The position numbers and the translations under genes are program-made. Under the pieces are notes generated by a model. The model saw only the letters and a program-made list of their open reading frames with translations. It did not search any database and was not told the DNA's origin. A stretch of 64,000 nucleotides of DNA. Origin: an uncultured Bacteroidia bacterium. Lineage in GTDB: Bacteria; Bacteroidota; Bacteroidia; NS11-12g; UBA955. The stretch is taken from the NCBI GenBank assembly GCA_943788195.1, contig CALSPH010000001.1, positions 1,685,595-1,749,594 of the forward strand, read 5' to 3'. Shown here piece after piece: positions 54,542 to 62,799 of this stretch (position 1 is its first letter; each line of letters begins with the position of its first letter).

Positions 54542-56545
54542 TTAAAAATTCATCAACTGAGGTTCAGCAGGTTTTACGTTTGGCGTTTTAGGCATAAATT
54601 CAATGTCCAAGTTTTCGATTTTTCCTGAAGGTGTAATTTTGAGAAGGACAGATTGATAAGGCTTAAACTCAACCTCAAGTTCCTGTAAAATTCCATTCCA
54701 TGCAATGTTAAATGTTCTTTTTTCGCTTGTTTTCATAAATGATTGGCCCGAAAAAACAGGATAAACCAAGTCTTTAGATTTGGATTGGGCAAGGAACAAG
54801 TAGGCATTCCCCTCCTTGTCTTTTTTACACCAATAAGCGGGCAAGCTATCGCTTTGCAGCAAAGGAGCATTTGGAACAACTTTAGAAAAATGAGTTGAAA
54901 CGTTATTTAATTCCTTTAAGTCATTCAATATTTTACCGTACTCATCAGATTTTGACTTTCCGGGTTGTGCTGGAGACCTTTTTAAACAAACGGGTAATCC
55001 CTTTTTTGCTAAATGCAACACCCTTTTAAGAGCTCTTATGTCCATGTAGTTAACATCTATATACAATGAAGAGAATTGAGCATCTCCAACAACCAGCTTC
55101 TTATTAATAAATTCTGCCTGATTTAGGAAATGGCGATTAATCCATATCGGATGATAGCCTTCTACTTCTTTAGGTAGATCGATAAAGCGCATTTCATATT
55201 CTCCCCATACCCAAACACGTTGTCTTTCTGGTGGGTATGCACCTTTCATTACTCCGTCTTCATAAGGTATATAAACAGCTACATCACTATACGTTTTGCC
55301 CTTTTGCATAAAACCTGCTACTTTCTCCATATATGAATTGAATGCTGGAAGTTCTTCTGTTAAATTACCTCCTTTGCCAATATAGGTTGTGGCAAAAAAG
55401 TCAATACTGTCTGAACCTTTAGGGTTGTAGGGCATGCCATGATAAAAATGATGGTTAATGCCTTGAGCGAAAAGCGCATCTGCAACCATTTTAAGATCAG
55501 CCATCTGTTCTTGTCTTAAGTAAGTTCCAGGGAAACCGTACATGCAGGTGAAGGTTTCACTAGACACAATAGGTTTGCTGGCTAAGCATGCAGAAGAGCT
55601 AACTATTCTTGCATAGTTTGGATTGTTTAACATGGCTTCAGATTCTGGAATATCTACTAAACCATAGGTTGTCATTACATCTGTTGGTGAAGCCAAGCAT
55701 TGAACCCTAGACCAGGTACCAAGATCTCTGCATTTTTCAACAAATGGTTTGTAAAACCCTTCTGAGACAAATTTATCAATTAAGAGCATGTAATCGTACC
55801 GAACATCGGGGAAAGAATCCAAGCCTTCTTCCATATATGGTATAAGATCATACCCAAAATTTGCTTTAAAGGCTGAATCAAATCCGGGTGTCCATATTTT
55901 GTTTTTTCCGTTCATTTTTATTTCCCACGAATCTACAAACAATGCATTTTTAGTGCCTTTAAGCGCAGGTTTTAGTGCTTTCACCAAACGTTGGGCATAA
56001 ATTTCAAAGGCATCTTGATCTAAATGGTTAATGACGCGAAGGTTATCTGGATAAGCCCAGCTGTATGTTAAAAAGTGTTCAAAAGCAGTATCTCCATAAA
56101 TTTGAGTACCATTCTTTTTAGTAATATTATCTCCAGCAATAACCCAGGCACTGCCAAACGTAAAATCACAAGACAGCCCAATTGAATCTGAATAAGCCTT
56201 TGTGTAAACAACCATTTCCGACCACTCTGAACTAAGCCATTTTTGGGCACTGGTATCTTTAGGATAATATCGATTATACCTTCGGGCATACATTTCTTTA
56301 TAGCGATGCAAAGGAAAAAGCCAGCAAATTTCTACTCCACCAAAGTTGTTTTCCTTAACCCAATCCAATTGATATTTGATGTCTGTCTTTTTTATTTCTG
56401 TAGCAAACCACCACCATCTTGTGCATGGTTTGGTGCTTGTGTAAAAAGGGTTTACAGAATCTTGAATTTTTGACTCTTTTATGGATTGACAAGAGTTGAT
56501 GATAAAGATGAAGGCCGCAATTTTTATTGAAATTATTAATTTCAT
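54542..56545 (-). CDS. GH106-like glycoside hydrolase lipoprotein
   Basis: 667 residues, lipoprotein signal with lipobox Cys in IINSCQS. CTRWWWFATEIKKTDIKYQL, then NNFGGVEICWLF, aligns by pattern with the first block of GH106 alpha-L-rhamnosidases (W-W-H-W-M-N-G, then GGxxI). GLSCDFTFGSAWVIAGDNIT and LFVDSWEI then follow, with the GYDLIPYM signature. It is shorter than typical GH106 enzymes (about 1000 residues), lacking the C-terminal domains, so it is called GH106-like. It probably cuts rhamnose from rhamnogalacturonan-type pectin, which would fit the GH28 gene nearby. Divergent from the pentapeptide protein gene. Confidence 0.72.
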   Translation of the reverse strand: MKLIISIKIAAFIFIINSCQSIKESKIQDSVNPFYTSTKPCTRWWWFATEIKKTDIKYQLDWVKENNFGGVEICWLFPLHRYKEMYARRYNRYYPKDTSAQKWLSSEWSEMVVYTKAYSDSIGLSCDFTFGSAWVIAGDNITKKNGTQIYGDTAFEHFLTYSWAYPDNLRVINHLDQDAFEIYAQRLVKALKPALKGTKNALFVDSWEIKMNGKNKIWTPGFDSAFKANFGYDLIPYMEEGLDSFPDVRYDYMLLIDKFVSEGFYKPFVEKCRDLGTWSRVQCLASPTDVMTTYGLVDIPESEAMLNNPNYARIVSSSACLASKPIVSSETFTCMYGFPGTYLRQEQMADLKMVADALFAQGINHHFYHGMPYNPKGSDSIDFFATTYIGKGGNLTEELPAFNSYMEKVAGFMQKGKTYSDVAVYIPYEDGVMKGAYPPERQRVWVWGEYEMRFIDLPKEVEGYHPIWINRHFLNQAEFINKKLVVGDAQFSSLYIDVNYMDIRALKRVLHLAKKGLPVCLKRSPAQPGKSKSDEYGKILNDLKELNNVSTHFSKVVPNAPLLQSDSLPAYWCKKDKEGNAYLFLAQSKSKDLVYPVFSGQSFMKTSEKRTFNIAWNGILQELEVEFKPYQSVLLKITPSGKIENLDIEFMPKTPNVKPAEPQLMNF

Positions 56546-56622
56546 GCAGTAAAATTACATTTATCCCTCGAACTTTAATGAGAATTAGGAAAGAAGGTTA
56601 AAATTCATTGGTTTTTAATATA

Positions 56623-56630
56623 TACTTTTG
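56623..56630 (+). promoter_or_regulatory. -7 promoter element of the pentapeptide-repeat gene
   Basis: TACTTTTG is an exact TAnnTTTG match and lies 24 nt before the ATG at 56655, with TTG at 56608-56610 as a possible upstream element. Confidence 0.5.
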
Positions 56631-56654
56631 TCCCAATGATTAAATTTTGATCAT

Positions 56655-57848
56655 ATGCGCAAAACCTTATTTCTAACTATTCTAATACTATCTGTTGTTG
56701 TGGGTTGGTTTTTTGGCTATATCAATTTTCCTTTTATAGATCAATCGCAATCATTTTGGGTGGGTTTAATAGGCGGGATAGTAATCGTATGGTTGGTAAT
56801 TACAATTACCAATGCTAGAAGTAAATTATTCAATCAGAGCAGAAGTTCTCTAAAAGCAAAGTTGCTTTTACCTATCGTATTGACCACCCTCTTTATTGCA
56901 GTTCTTTTTTTATGGGCTAAAAATCGAAGTCTAAAGTCTAGCATCAGCAATTTTAATAAACAAATTCCATATGCAAGTTCAATTTCTAGCAGTCAACAAG
57001 TAGAATTTCTTGCAATTATGAATTCGCTACTTGATACTGTAGGAAATGAGCTAAAAAGTTCAAAAAACAACACTTTAAGTATTTCTACTATTGGCAGAAT
57101 TGCTGCTTTTAGCAACACGATTGGGTCTTACCAATTCATCTCTTCAGATACTGGAATTGTTAAAAAAGTGAGCCCTGTAAAAGGCTATCTCTTGCTAAGT
57201 TTAATTCATATGAATATGGATTCTTCATCGTTTACCCAAATCAAAAGGCAAGTATCATTTGCTGGAGCTGTGTTAAGAAATGTTAACTTGTCTGCTTATA
57301 ATCTTCAAGGCATTAATCTAAAGGAAGCGAATCTGGAAGGAGCTGTATTAAACGGAACCAATATGTCAAAGTCCAATCTGTATGGTGCCAATTTTGCTAA
57401 AGCTCAAATGCAAAATATGAACCTAAGCCATTCGGTTTTGAAAAAAGCAAATTTGGATTGGTCAGATTTATCTGGTTCAATCCTTTTTAAGGCAAATATG
57501 GAAAAGGCAGTTTTAAGAAATGCTAAGCTCAATAGAACAGATTTAAGAGAAGCACTGCTTAATGATGCTAGGCTTCATTCAGCTATCCTTAATGATGCAG
57601 ACTTAACTGGGTGTGAACTTAACAATGCTGTATTTAAAACAGCAAACTTATCAAATGCCAAATTAGTAAACGTAGCCTTACTACGCTCTGATTTTAGTTA
57701 CACTATCTTAAGCAATACTCAAGTAGATAGTACATTGCTGGTAGACATAAAGAAATGGAAGATTTATGGGGAAGGTGAATTACTAAAGCGCTATGATATC
57801 ACGTTTGATAATGGCCAATCTTGTTGGAGGCTCCAAGAAAAAGATTAA
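56655..57848 (+). CDS. Membrane protein with cytoplasmic pentapeptide-repeat domain
   Basis: 397 residues. Three hydrophobic helices at about 5-24, 34-52 and 68-88. A linker of about 110 residues follows. From 201 to about 370 there are consecutive A(N/D)LXX-type five-residue repeats, for example FAGAVLRNVNLSAYNLQGIN and LKEANLEGAVLNGTNMSKSN, which fold as a right-handed quadrilateral beta-helix. C-terminal cap about 25 residues. Proteins with this layout have been linked to DNA mimicry or to membrane scaffolding in other systems; no role can be given here. Its 3' end overlaps the convergent lipoprotein gene by 4 nt. Confidence 0.85.
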   Translation: MRKTLFLTILILSVVVGWFFGYINFPFIDQSQSFWVGLIGGIVIVWLVITITNARSKLFNQSRSSLKAKLLLPIVLTTLFIAVLFLWAKNRSLKSSISNFNKQIPYASSISSSQQVEFLAIMNSLLDTVGNELKSSKNNTLSISTIGRIAAFSNTIGSYQFISSDTGIVKKVSPVKGYLLLSLIHMNMDSSSFTQIKRQVSFAGAVLRNVNLSAYNLQGINLKEANLEGAVLNGTNMSKSNLYGANFAKAQMQNMNLSHSVLKKANLDWSDLSGSILFKANMEKAVLRNAKLNRTDLREALLNDARLHSAILNDADLTGCELNNAVFKTANLSNAKLVNVALLRSDFSYTILSNTQVDSTLLVDIKKWKIYGEGELLKRYDITFDNGQSCWRLQEKD

Positions 57849-58789
57849 AAGCGCTTTTTTAATACATGGTTCAATTTATGGGCAAACCTGACCACAACCT
57901 CATCGTTTGAATGGAAGGGCTCCAATTCTATTCCCATAGACCAACTTAAATAGCTTTGTAGGTCATTCAGGTAGTTTGCAAATAGCTCGGGTGTGCATTG
58001 CTTAACTTCATCAAGTTGATGTTTTTTTTGAAGAACTAAGCCCAATTCCTGCCCTATAGCATTATTTATAATATCCACATAATTATCTTCAGGGTAGTTA
58101 GATGTGTCTTGCAATTGTTCAGGAGTAAATTTACCCGTTGTTAGCTCTGGCATATTTTTACGTTCATGAACATCCGCCACAAAGCTTGCCAGTTCTTTGG
58201 AAAAGAATGAGGTTATAATTGCTTGCGCAGCAATGTGGTTAAAGGTATTAATGTATCCTTTTTCGCCACTATCCTTTGTGTTTTTATAAGCTCGTTCTGT
58301 TTTATTAATATGCTGAGATAAGGCCAAGGCTAAATCATAGAATGCTACATCGCGGTACCCAAATATCCCTGCCTCTCTTCTGGCTAGAAGAAATACATTT
58401 TTTAAATTATTTCTGATTCTGATAGTATGTGGAGACCTCAAAGTAAGTTTCACTTTATCTAATAGGCCGCCATTCTTTGCTTTTATAATTACAGCTTGCG
58501 ACAAACCACTTTTTAATTCACACTTAGTTTCTGATTTCTTATTTTTTAGTTTCAATTGAACCATAGAATTGGAACCCATACACCCATTATAGTTGTAATA
58601 TTTAACCTGAACTTTTGACTTAAAATCATCTAATGAGTTGAATCGAGAAGCCAAAACGGGTTGAGCTAAAATAAGAGGCTCATATAGAGCGTTTCCGGTT
58701 TCTTTACCTACTTTTTTATTGGTGCTTTTATCACTACCTCTACAGGCAAGGCATAAAACTAAAATAAACAACAATAGAAGACGCACCAT
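57845..58789 (-). CDS. Lipoprotein of unknown function
   Basis: 314 residues. Signal MVRLLLLFILVLCLAC with lipobox Cys16, followed by a Ser/Lys linker. The mature part is helical and includes KVKLTLRSPHTIRIRNNLKN, LALALSQHINKTERAYKN and HIAAQAIITSFFSKELASFV. No family recognised. It has no clear operon partner, faces the pentapeptide-repeat gene tail to tail, and diverges from the GH28 gene. Confidence 0.75.
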   Translation of the reverse strand: MVRLLLLFILVLCLACRGSDKSTNKKVGKETGNALYEPLILAQPVLASRFNSLDDFKSKVQVKYYNYNGCMGSNSMVQLKLKNKKSETKCELKSGLSQAVIIKAKNGGLLDKVKLTLRSPHTIRIRNNLKNVFLLARREAGIFGYRDVAFYDLALALSQHINKTERAYKNTKDSGEKGYINTFNHIAAQAIITSFFSKELASFVADVHERKNMPELTTGKFTPEQLQDTSNYPEDNYVDIINNAIGQELGLVLQKKHQLDEVKQCTPELFANYLNDLQSYLSWSMGIELEPFHSNDEVVVRFAHKLNHVLKKRF

Positions 58790-58912
58790 GCCTTAAAAAT
58801 TTCTAACAAAGGTATTTTCAAAAATCATTGAATGCGAATCTAGCTCATAAAATTGATTTTGGAAAGCGCTATATTCGCATAGCATTTTATCAAGAGAAAA
58901 AAGTAAATACCA

Positions 58913-60409
58913 ATGATGTTAAAAGCACTTTTCATTTTTAGTTTTCTTGTTTTGTTTTCAAATAACGGCAAGACGGATGATTACTCTATATTAACATTTG
59001 GTGCAAAAGCCAATGACACCATACTAAACACTCAAGCTATTCAAAAGGCTATTGACTTTGCTAGCGAAAATGGTGGAGGTAGGGTTATTATACCCAAAGG
59101 GACATTTCTTTCTGGAACAATTATCCTAAAATCTGGGGTAGAATTGCATTTAAAAAAGGGAGCTGTACTTTTAGGTTCTACCGATATATCACATTACAAA
59201 AAACTTAACCGCTGGAAAGCGCTTGTAATGGCGGACGGTGAAAAAAATATTGCTATAACGGGAAAAGGAATGATTAATGGACAAGGTGGTAAATTAGCAA
59301 TGCATGTAGATAGCTTGTTTCACACCGGTAAATTAGATAGCAGTAGCTATAATTTTGCTGAGGGAAGACCTTATCATTGGTTAAGGCCACAAATAATTGA
59401 GTTTAACCATTGCAACTGGGTTAAGGTAATTGATGTAACGATTAAAAATTCAGCTTGCTGGGTCCAAACCTATCAGTCTTGCAATCAGGTAACCGTGGAC
59501 AATATAAAGGTAGAAAGCATGAGTTACTGGAATAACGATGGTATTGATATTGTTGATTGTAAAAACTTTAGATTAACAAATAGTTATTTTAATACTGCAG
59601 ATGATGGCATTTGCCTAAAGTCAGTTGATTTTAGTATGAAAAATTATGGTGATAGTATTTATATTGCAAATTGCACGGTGAGGTCTAGTGCTAGTGCGGT
59701 TAAGTTTGGCACTGCCTTGGCAGGAAAGATTCAAAATGTAGTGATAAGGGATATTAAGGTCTATGATACCTACAGATCTGCCATTGCCATTGAGACCGGG
59801 TATGGAGGTTTGATAGAGAATGTTTTGGTAGAAAACATACGGGCTAAGAATACTGGAAATGCGTTGTTTCTAAGAATTGCGAACTTGTACGATAAAGGAC
59901 AAGGGGACTTAAGAAACATTACGATTCGCAATTTAAAGGTGGATGTACCTTATAAGCAACCTGATTATAATTATGACTTAAGAGGGCCAGTGGTTCCTGG
60001 TTTTCACAATGTTTTTCCTTCATCCATTACAGGGCACCCAGGTCATTGCATAGAGAACGTAACTTTAGAAAATATTGAGATTAACTATCCAGGTAGAGGA
60101 ATTGAAGCCTATGCGCACATGCCATTGTATCGAATACATGAGGTACCCGAATTAATTACAACCTATCCAGAATTTTCTATGTTTGGAGAGCTTCCTGCTT
60201 GGGGTCTTTATGTGCGCCATGTAAAAGGTCTAACCATGCGGAATGTTAGAGTCTGCATTAAAGAAGATGATTACAGAACTGCCATGGTATTTGATGATGT
60301 AAAAAAGCTATCCATTCAAGACTTGACGGTTAAAGGGGATGCGAAAAAGAAACCGCTCTTTTTAAAAGATGTGCTCAATCCTGAATTGACATCTATTGTA
60401 ATTAAATAA
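58913..60409 (+). CDS. Polygalacturonase-type GH28 glycoside hydrolase
   Basis: 498 residues, exported (signal MLKALFIFSFLVLFSN). Right-handed beta-helix, with the N-terminal FGAKANDTILNTQAIQKAID typical of GH28/pectate-lyase-superfamily proteins. Catalytic acids: Asp209 in NNDGIDIVDC and Asp230-Asp231 in TADDGICLKS, matching the N-x-D and D-D motifs; SSASAVKFGTAL holds the G-x-G-type block and AIAIETGYGGL the later block. Cleaves galacturonan or rhamnogalacturonan in the periplasm or outside. The Ala in place of a catalytic His of the G-H-G motif (SASAVKFG) is seen in rhamnogalacturonan-acting members, so substrate remains open. Confidence 0.85.
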   Translation: MMLKALFIFSFLVLFSNNGKTDDYSILTFGAKANDTILNTQAIQKAIDFASENGGGRVIIPKGTFLSGTIILKSGVELHLKKGAVLLGSTDISHYKKLNRWKALVMADGEKNIAITGKGMINGQGGKLAMHVDSLFHTGKLDSSSYNFAEGRPYHWLRPQIIEFNHCNWVKVIDVTIKNSACWVQTYQSCNQVTVDNIKVESMSYWNNDGIDIVDCKNFRLTNSYFNTADDGICLKSVDFSMKNYGDSIYIANCTVRSSASAVKFGTALAGKIQNVVIRDIKVYDTYRSAIAIETGYGGLIENVLVENIRAKNTGNALFLRIANLYDKGQGDLRNITIRNLKVDVPYKQPDYNYDLRGPVVPGFHNVFPSSITGHPGHCIENVTLENIEINYPGRGIEAYAHMPLYRIHEVPELITTYPEFSMFGELPAWGLYVRHVKGLTMRNVRVCIKEDDYRTAMVFDDVKKLSIQDLTVKGDAKKKPLFLKDVLNPELTSIVIK

Positions 60410-60485
60410 GTAAACCCTCAACTTCCTAGCCACTGAATAAGTAAACCCATTCTACTGCTGAATACTTGCTTCTGGTTTTGCGTTT

Positions 60486-60507
60486 AAGTTCACTGATCAG
60501 TGAACTT
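60486..60507. promoter_or_regulatory. 22-bp perfect palindrome
   Basis: AAGTTCACTGATCAGTGAAC plus TT, a perfect 11+11 inverted repeat without a spacer. It lacks the loop and T-run of an intrinsic terminator. It could be an operator for a dimeric regulator or part of the decayed mobile element that follows; the sequence cannot decide. Confidence 0.5.
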
Positions 60508-60615
60508 GCTATTTATCTCTTTGTCTTTTTTCATGTCATTTAGTTAAGGGTTAAGATTAATAAATCTCTCCCTTAATTATTAATTATTACCTAAGATAAG
60601 TTTAATTTTATCTGA

Positions 60616-60880
60616 GGGCTTACAGACAGCCAAACTATTGGAGAACAAACCATCGCAGATGCCATAATTGATAGATTAGTACTCGCCACACATAAAATAG
60701 ATTTAGAAGGTGAATAGATGAGAAAAAAACTAACTATAAATAGACAAAATAACCTATTTTTACACCTCAAATGAATCATTTTAACAGCCTGTTTTACACT
60801 GCTCAATTTAATCAGGAATAGGTGGTTCACTTTTAACGGATTATCCACTTTTAAACAGGTAAGACAACCGAATAATCCCA
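60616..60880 (+). mobile_element. Relic of an IS21-family element: istB 3' end and right terminal repeats
   Basis: Translation of 60638-60717 gives IGEQTIADAIIDRLVLATHK then IDLEGE, closely matching the C-terminus of IstB-type IS21 helper ATPases, followed by an in-frame TAG at 60715 where a Ser normally occurs, then MRKKLT. Downstream, 60770-60860 holds the degenerate repeats CTCAATTTAATCAGGAATA and GGTGGTTCACTTTTAACGGA, typical of IS21 right ends in Bacteroidota. The rest of istB and all of istA are missing, so it is inactive. Inserted between the GH28 and GH37 genes. Confidence 0.7.
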
Positions 60881-60899
60881 ATTATTGTAGAGTGAAAAA

Positions 60900-62336
60900 A
60901 TGCAAATTTCAATAACCTCTTTTCCAAGACTGCTGATCCTTTTTATTGGCTTATCCATTTTTGCAATGAATTGCAACAGCTCCGAATCGAGTCAAAAATA
61001 CATCCCAAAATACCAAGACAAGTGGCAAGAAGTAGCCCAAATGATTCATAAAACATGGGGGAATTCCAGGGTGGATTCTAACGTAAAACAAATGCCGGGA
61101 AGTTTGAAGTTGCCTTATGAATACTTTAGCATTCATGAAAATGTAAATGTCCTTTATTGCTGGGATACGTACTTTACAAATGCAGGCTTATTGCAAATTG
61201 ATAGTTTTGCACCCTTTGCTAAAAATGCCATTGATAACCAATTTTCCGAAATCGATCAACTGGGCTTTGTGCCTAACGCCAGTGAACCGTGGGGGTTAAA
61301 TCGCTCGCAGATACCATACCTCTCTATGATGGTAAAAGAAGTGTATGAGAGTGGTTTGGCAAACAAAGAATGGCTATTAAGAGCTTATGAAAAATTAAAG
61401 CAAGATTATCTGTTTTGGACGGATACTTCTTCAAAAGCAATAGAAAATCACAACACACCAATTTCAGGCTTGCAAAGATTTTATCATCATGCAACACGTG
61501 AAGAGCTGCTTGAGTTTTACAATGTATTGGCACCTCGTTTTGATTTATCGTATGACGTAACGGATGAGTTTAAGCTAAAAATGGGCGAGGCTTGGATGAC
61601 AGAGGCCGAAGTAGGAATGGATTTTACGCCACGTTTCGAAAATAGATGCCACGAATTCATTGCCATTGATCTCAACGCAAACCTCTATGTATACGAAAAG
61701 AATTTTGATTGGATTACCAAAGAGTTAGCAATTGAAGAGGAAGTAGATTGGAATGCAAAAGCGTCCCGCAGAAAAGCTTTGATCACCCGATATATGTGGG
61801 ATGAAAATAGGGGTTTGTTTAGGGATTATGACTTTGTGAATCAGCGATTTTCAAAGGTTGCAAGTGTTGCTACCTTTTACCCACTTTGGGCTGGTTTAGC
61901 AACAAAAGAACAAGCCAAAAAACTGATTGCCAATTTACCCTTGTTCGAATATACATATGGACCAACCATTTGCGAAAAAAGTCAACAAGATCGTTTGTAT
62001 CAATGGGATTATCCCGCAGGTTGGCCTCCCATTTATATGCTTATGGTGAAGGCATTGGATAAATATGGGTATAAAAAAGAGGCACTACGAATGGCTGGTA
62101 AATATCTGGATATTGTAACGAAGAATTATTTAAAGCCAGAACCAGAAATGTATGCCTCAACAATTGGAGGAAAAGTAAAGGACAAAAAGCGTGATCCTGG
62201 TTTTGTATATGAAAAGTACGATGTTGTTGAAGGCACAATTTATGATACAGAATATGCCGCTCGGCCCTTTCATGGTTGGTCTTATGCCGTTTATATTTCG
62301 TGCCTGGAATATTATAACAGCCATTTGGAAAAGTAA
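60900..62336 (+). CDS. GH37-like trehalase-family glycoside hydrolase lipoprotein
   Basis: 478 residues. Signal and lipobox Cys in LSIFAMNCNSSE. (Alpha/alpha)6-barrel glycosidase: NVLYCWDTYFTNAGLL matches the W-D-S-Y-F-x-x-x-G trehalase signature 1, LNRSQIPYLSMMV the SRSQPP-like segment, and YQWDYPAGWPPIYML the QWDYPNGWAP signature 2. RPFHGWSYAVYI closes the active site. GH37 is principally trehalase, but related enzymes act on other alpha-glucosides, so the name is given at family level. Preceded by the IS21 relic, which may have altered its promoter. Confidence 0.82.
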   Translation: MQISITSFPRLLILFIGLSIFAMNCNSSESSQKYIPKYQDKWQEVAQMIHKTWGNSRVDSNVKQMPGSLKLPYEYFSIHENVNVLYCWDTYFTNAGLLQIDSFAPFAKNAIDNQFSEIDQLGFVPNASEPWGLNRSQIPYLSMMVKEVYESGLANKEWLLRAYEKLKQDYLFWTDTSSKAIENHNTPISGLQRFYHHATREELLEFYNVLAPRFDLSYDVTDEFKLKMGEAWMTEAEVGMDFTPRFENRCHEFIAIDLNANLYVYEKNFDWITKELAIEEEVDWNAKASRRKALITRYMWDENRGLFRDYDFVNQRFSKVASVATFYPLWAGLATKEQAKKLIANLPLFEYTYGPTICEKSQQDRLYQWDYPAGWPPIYMLMVKALDKYGYKKEALRMAGKYLDIVTKNYLKPEPEMYASTIGGKVKDKKRDPGFVYEKYDVVEGTIYDTEYAARPFHGWSYAVYISCLEYYNSHLEK

Positions 62337-62369
62337 ATTGAATGCTCAACATCATATCCGTAAAAGTTA

Positions 62370-62404
62370 AAAAGACAAGCACATTTAAAATGAACTTGTC
62401 TTTT
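62370..62404. terminator. Terminator after GH37 gene, bidirectional
   Basis: Arms AAAAGACAAG (62370-62379) and CTTGTCTTTT (62395-62404), loop 15 nt. Has a T-rich end in both directions and lies 34 nt after the GH37 stop; on the minus strand it follows the tRNA-Arg fragment. Confidence 0.7.
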
Positions 62405-62407
62405 CTT

Positions 62408-62424
62408 GTGACCCCGGAGGGATT
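62408..62424 (-). repeat. 17-nt copy of the tRNA-Arg 3' end
   Basis: GTGACCCCGGAGGGATT is identical to 62576-62592, i.e. the last 16 nt of tRNA-Arg(TCG) plus one flanking base, in the same orientation, 168 nt away. Each copy is followed on the minus strand by a hairpin terminator. Reads as either the relic of a second tRNA-Arg gene or an attachment-site duplicate. Confidence 0.65.
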
Positions 62425-62535
62425 ATTATATGATCCATCCTTGTCCGAAGAATGGATAAATCCAGATTTGATATTCAAATCTTGGTTTTTTTATTGCTTT
62501 ACTCGCATGTGTAAACTCTGCTCGTTTGAAATAAA

Positions 62536-62567
62536 AAATCCAGACACTATACTTAGTATCTGGATTT
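62536..62567 (-). terminator. Terminator of tRNA-Arg
   Basis: Arms AAATCCAGA and TCTGGATTT with a 14-nt loop, followed on the minus strand by a T-run, 10 nt beyond the tRNA 3' end. Confidence 0.8.
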
Positions 62568-62576
62568 ATCACTTAG

Positions 62577-62650
62577 TGACCCCGGAGGGATTCAAACCCC
62601 CAACCCTCAGAGCCGAAATCTGATGCGCTATTCAGTTGCGCCACGGAGCC
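62577..62650 (-). tRNA. tRNA-Arg (anticodon TCG)
   Basis: 74 nt on the minus strand. Acceptor GGCTCCG pairs with CGGGGTC (one G-T), D-arm GCGC...GCGC, anticodon stem TCAGA/TCTGA with loop TTTCGGC giving anticodon TCG, and T-arm GGGGG/CCCTC with loop TTTGAAT. Discriminator A. The CCA end is not encoded. Reads CGN arginine codons. Confidence 0.93.
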
Positions 62651-62799
62651 AGTTTTTCTAGGCAATCGGTCCATTTAAATACCAAAAGTATTCTTAGTAT
62701 AACCGTGCTTTGAAGGGGCAAATTTAATACTTTGCTTTGAATTGTGGTGATTTATCTAAGTAAATTAACCACTCCTTAAAAGCTGCAATGCTCGTGGCG

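Larger units (their letters stand above)
60410..60899. other. 490-nt intergenic region: palindrome, IS21 relic, no intact gene
   Basis: Between the GH28 and GH37 genes. Contains a 22-bp perfect palindrome (60486-60507), an AT-rich TTAATTATTAATTATT stretch near 60580, and from about 60616 to 60880 the decayed 3' end of an IS21-type element. Two tandem GAATAAGTAAACCC-like segments near 60410-60450 were noted but not explained. The minus-strand frame of 96 residues here is low-complexity and not supported as a gene. Confidence 0.5.

Noticed and set aside
60591..60881. Minus-strand frame of 96 codons in the GH28-GH37 gap
   Set aside because: Antisense of the IS21 relic, low complexity and no start signals.
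62342..62623. Plus-strand frame of 93 codons between GH37 and tRNA-Arg
   Set aside because: Runs through two terminators and antisense into the tRNA gene; no domain, and its end is part of the tRNA.
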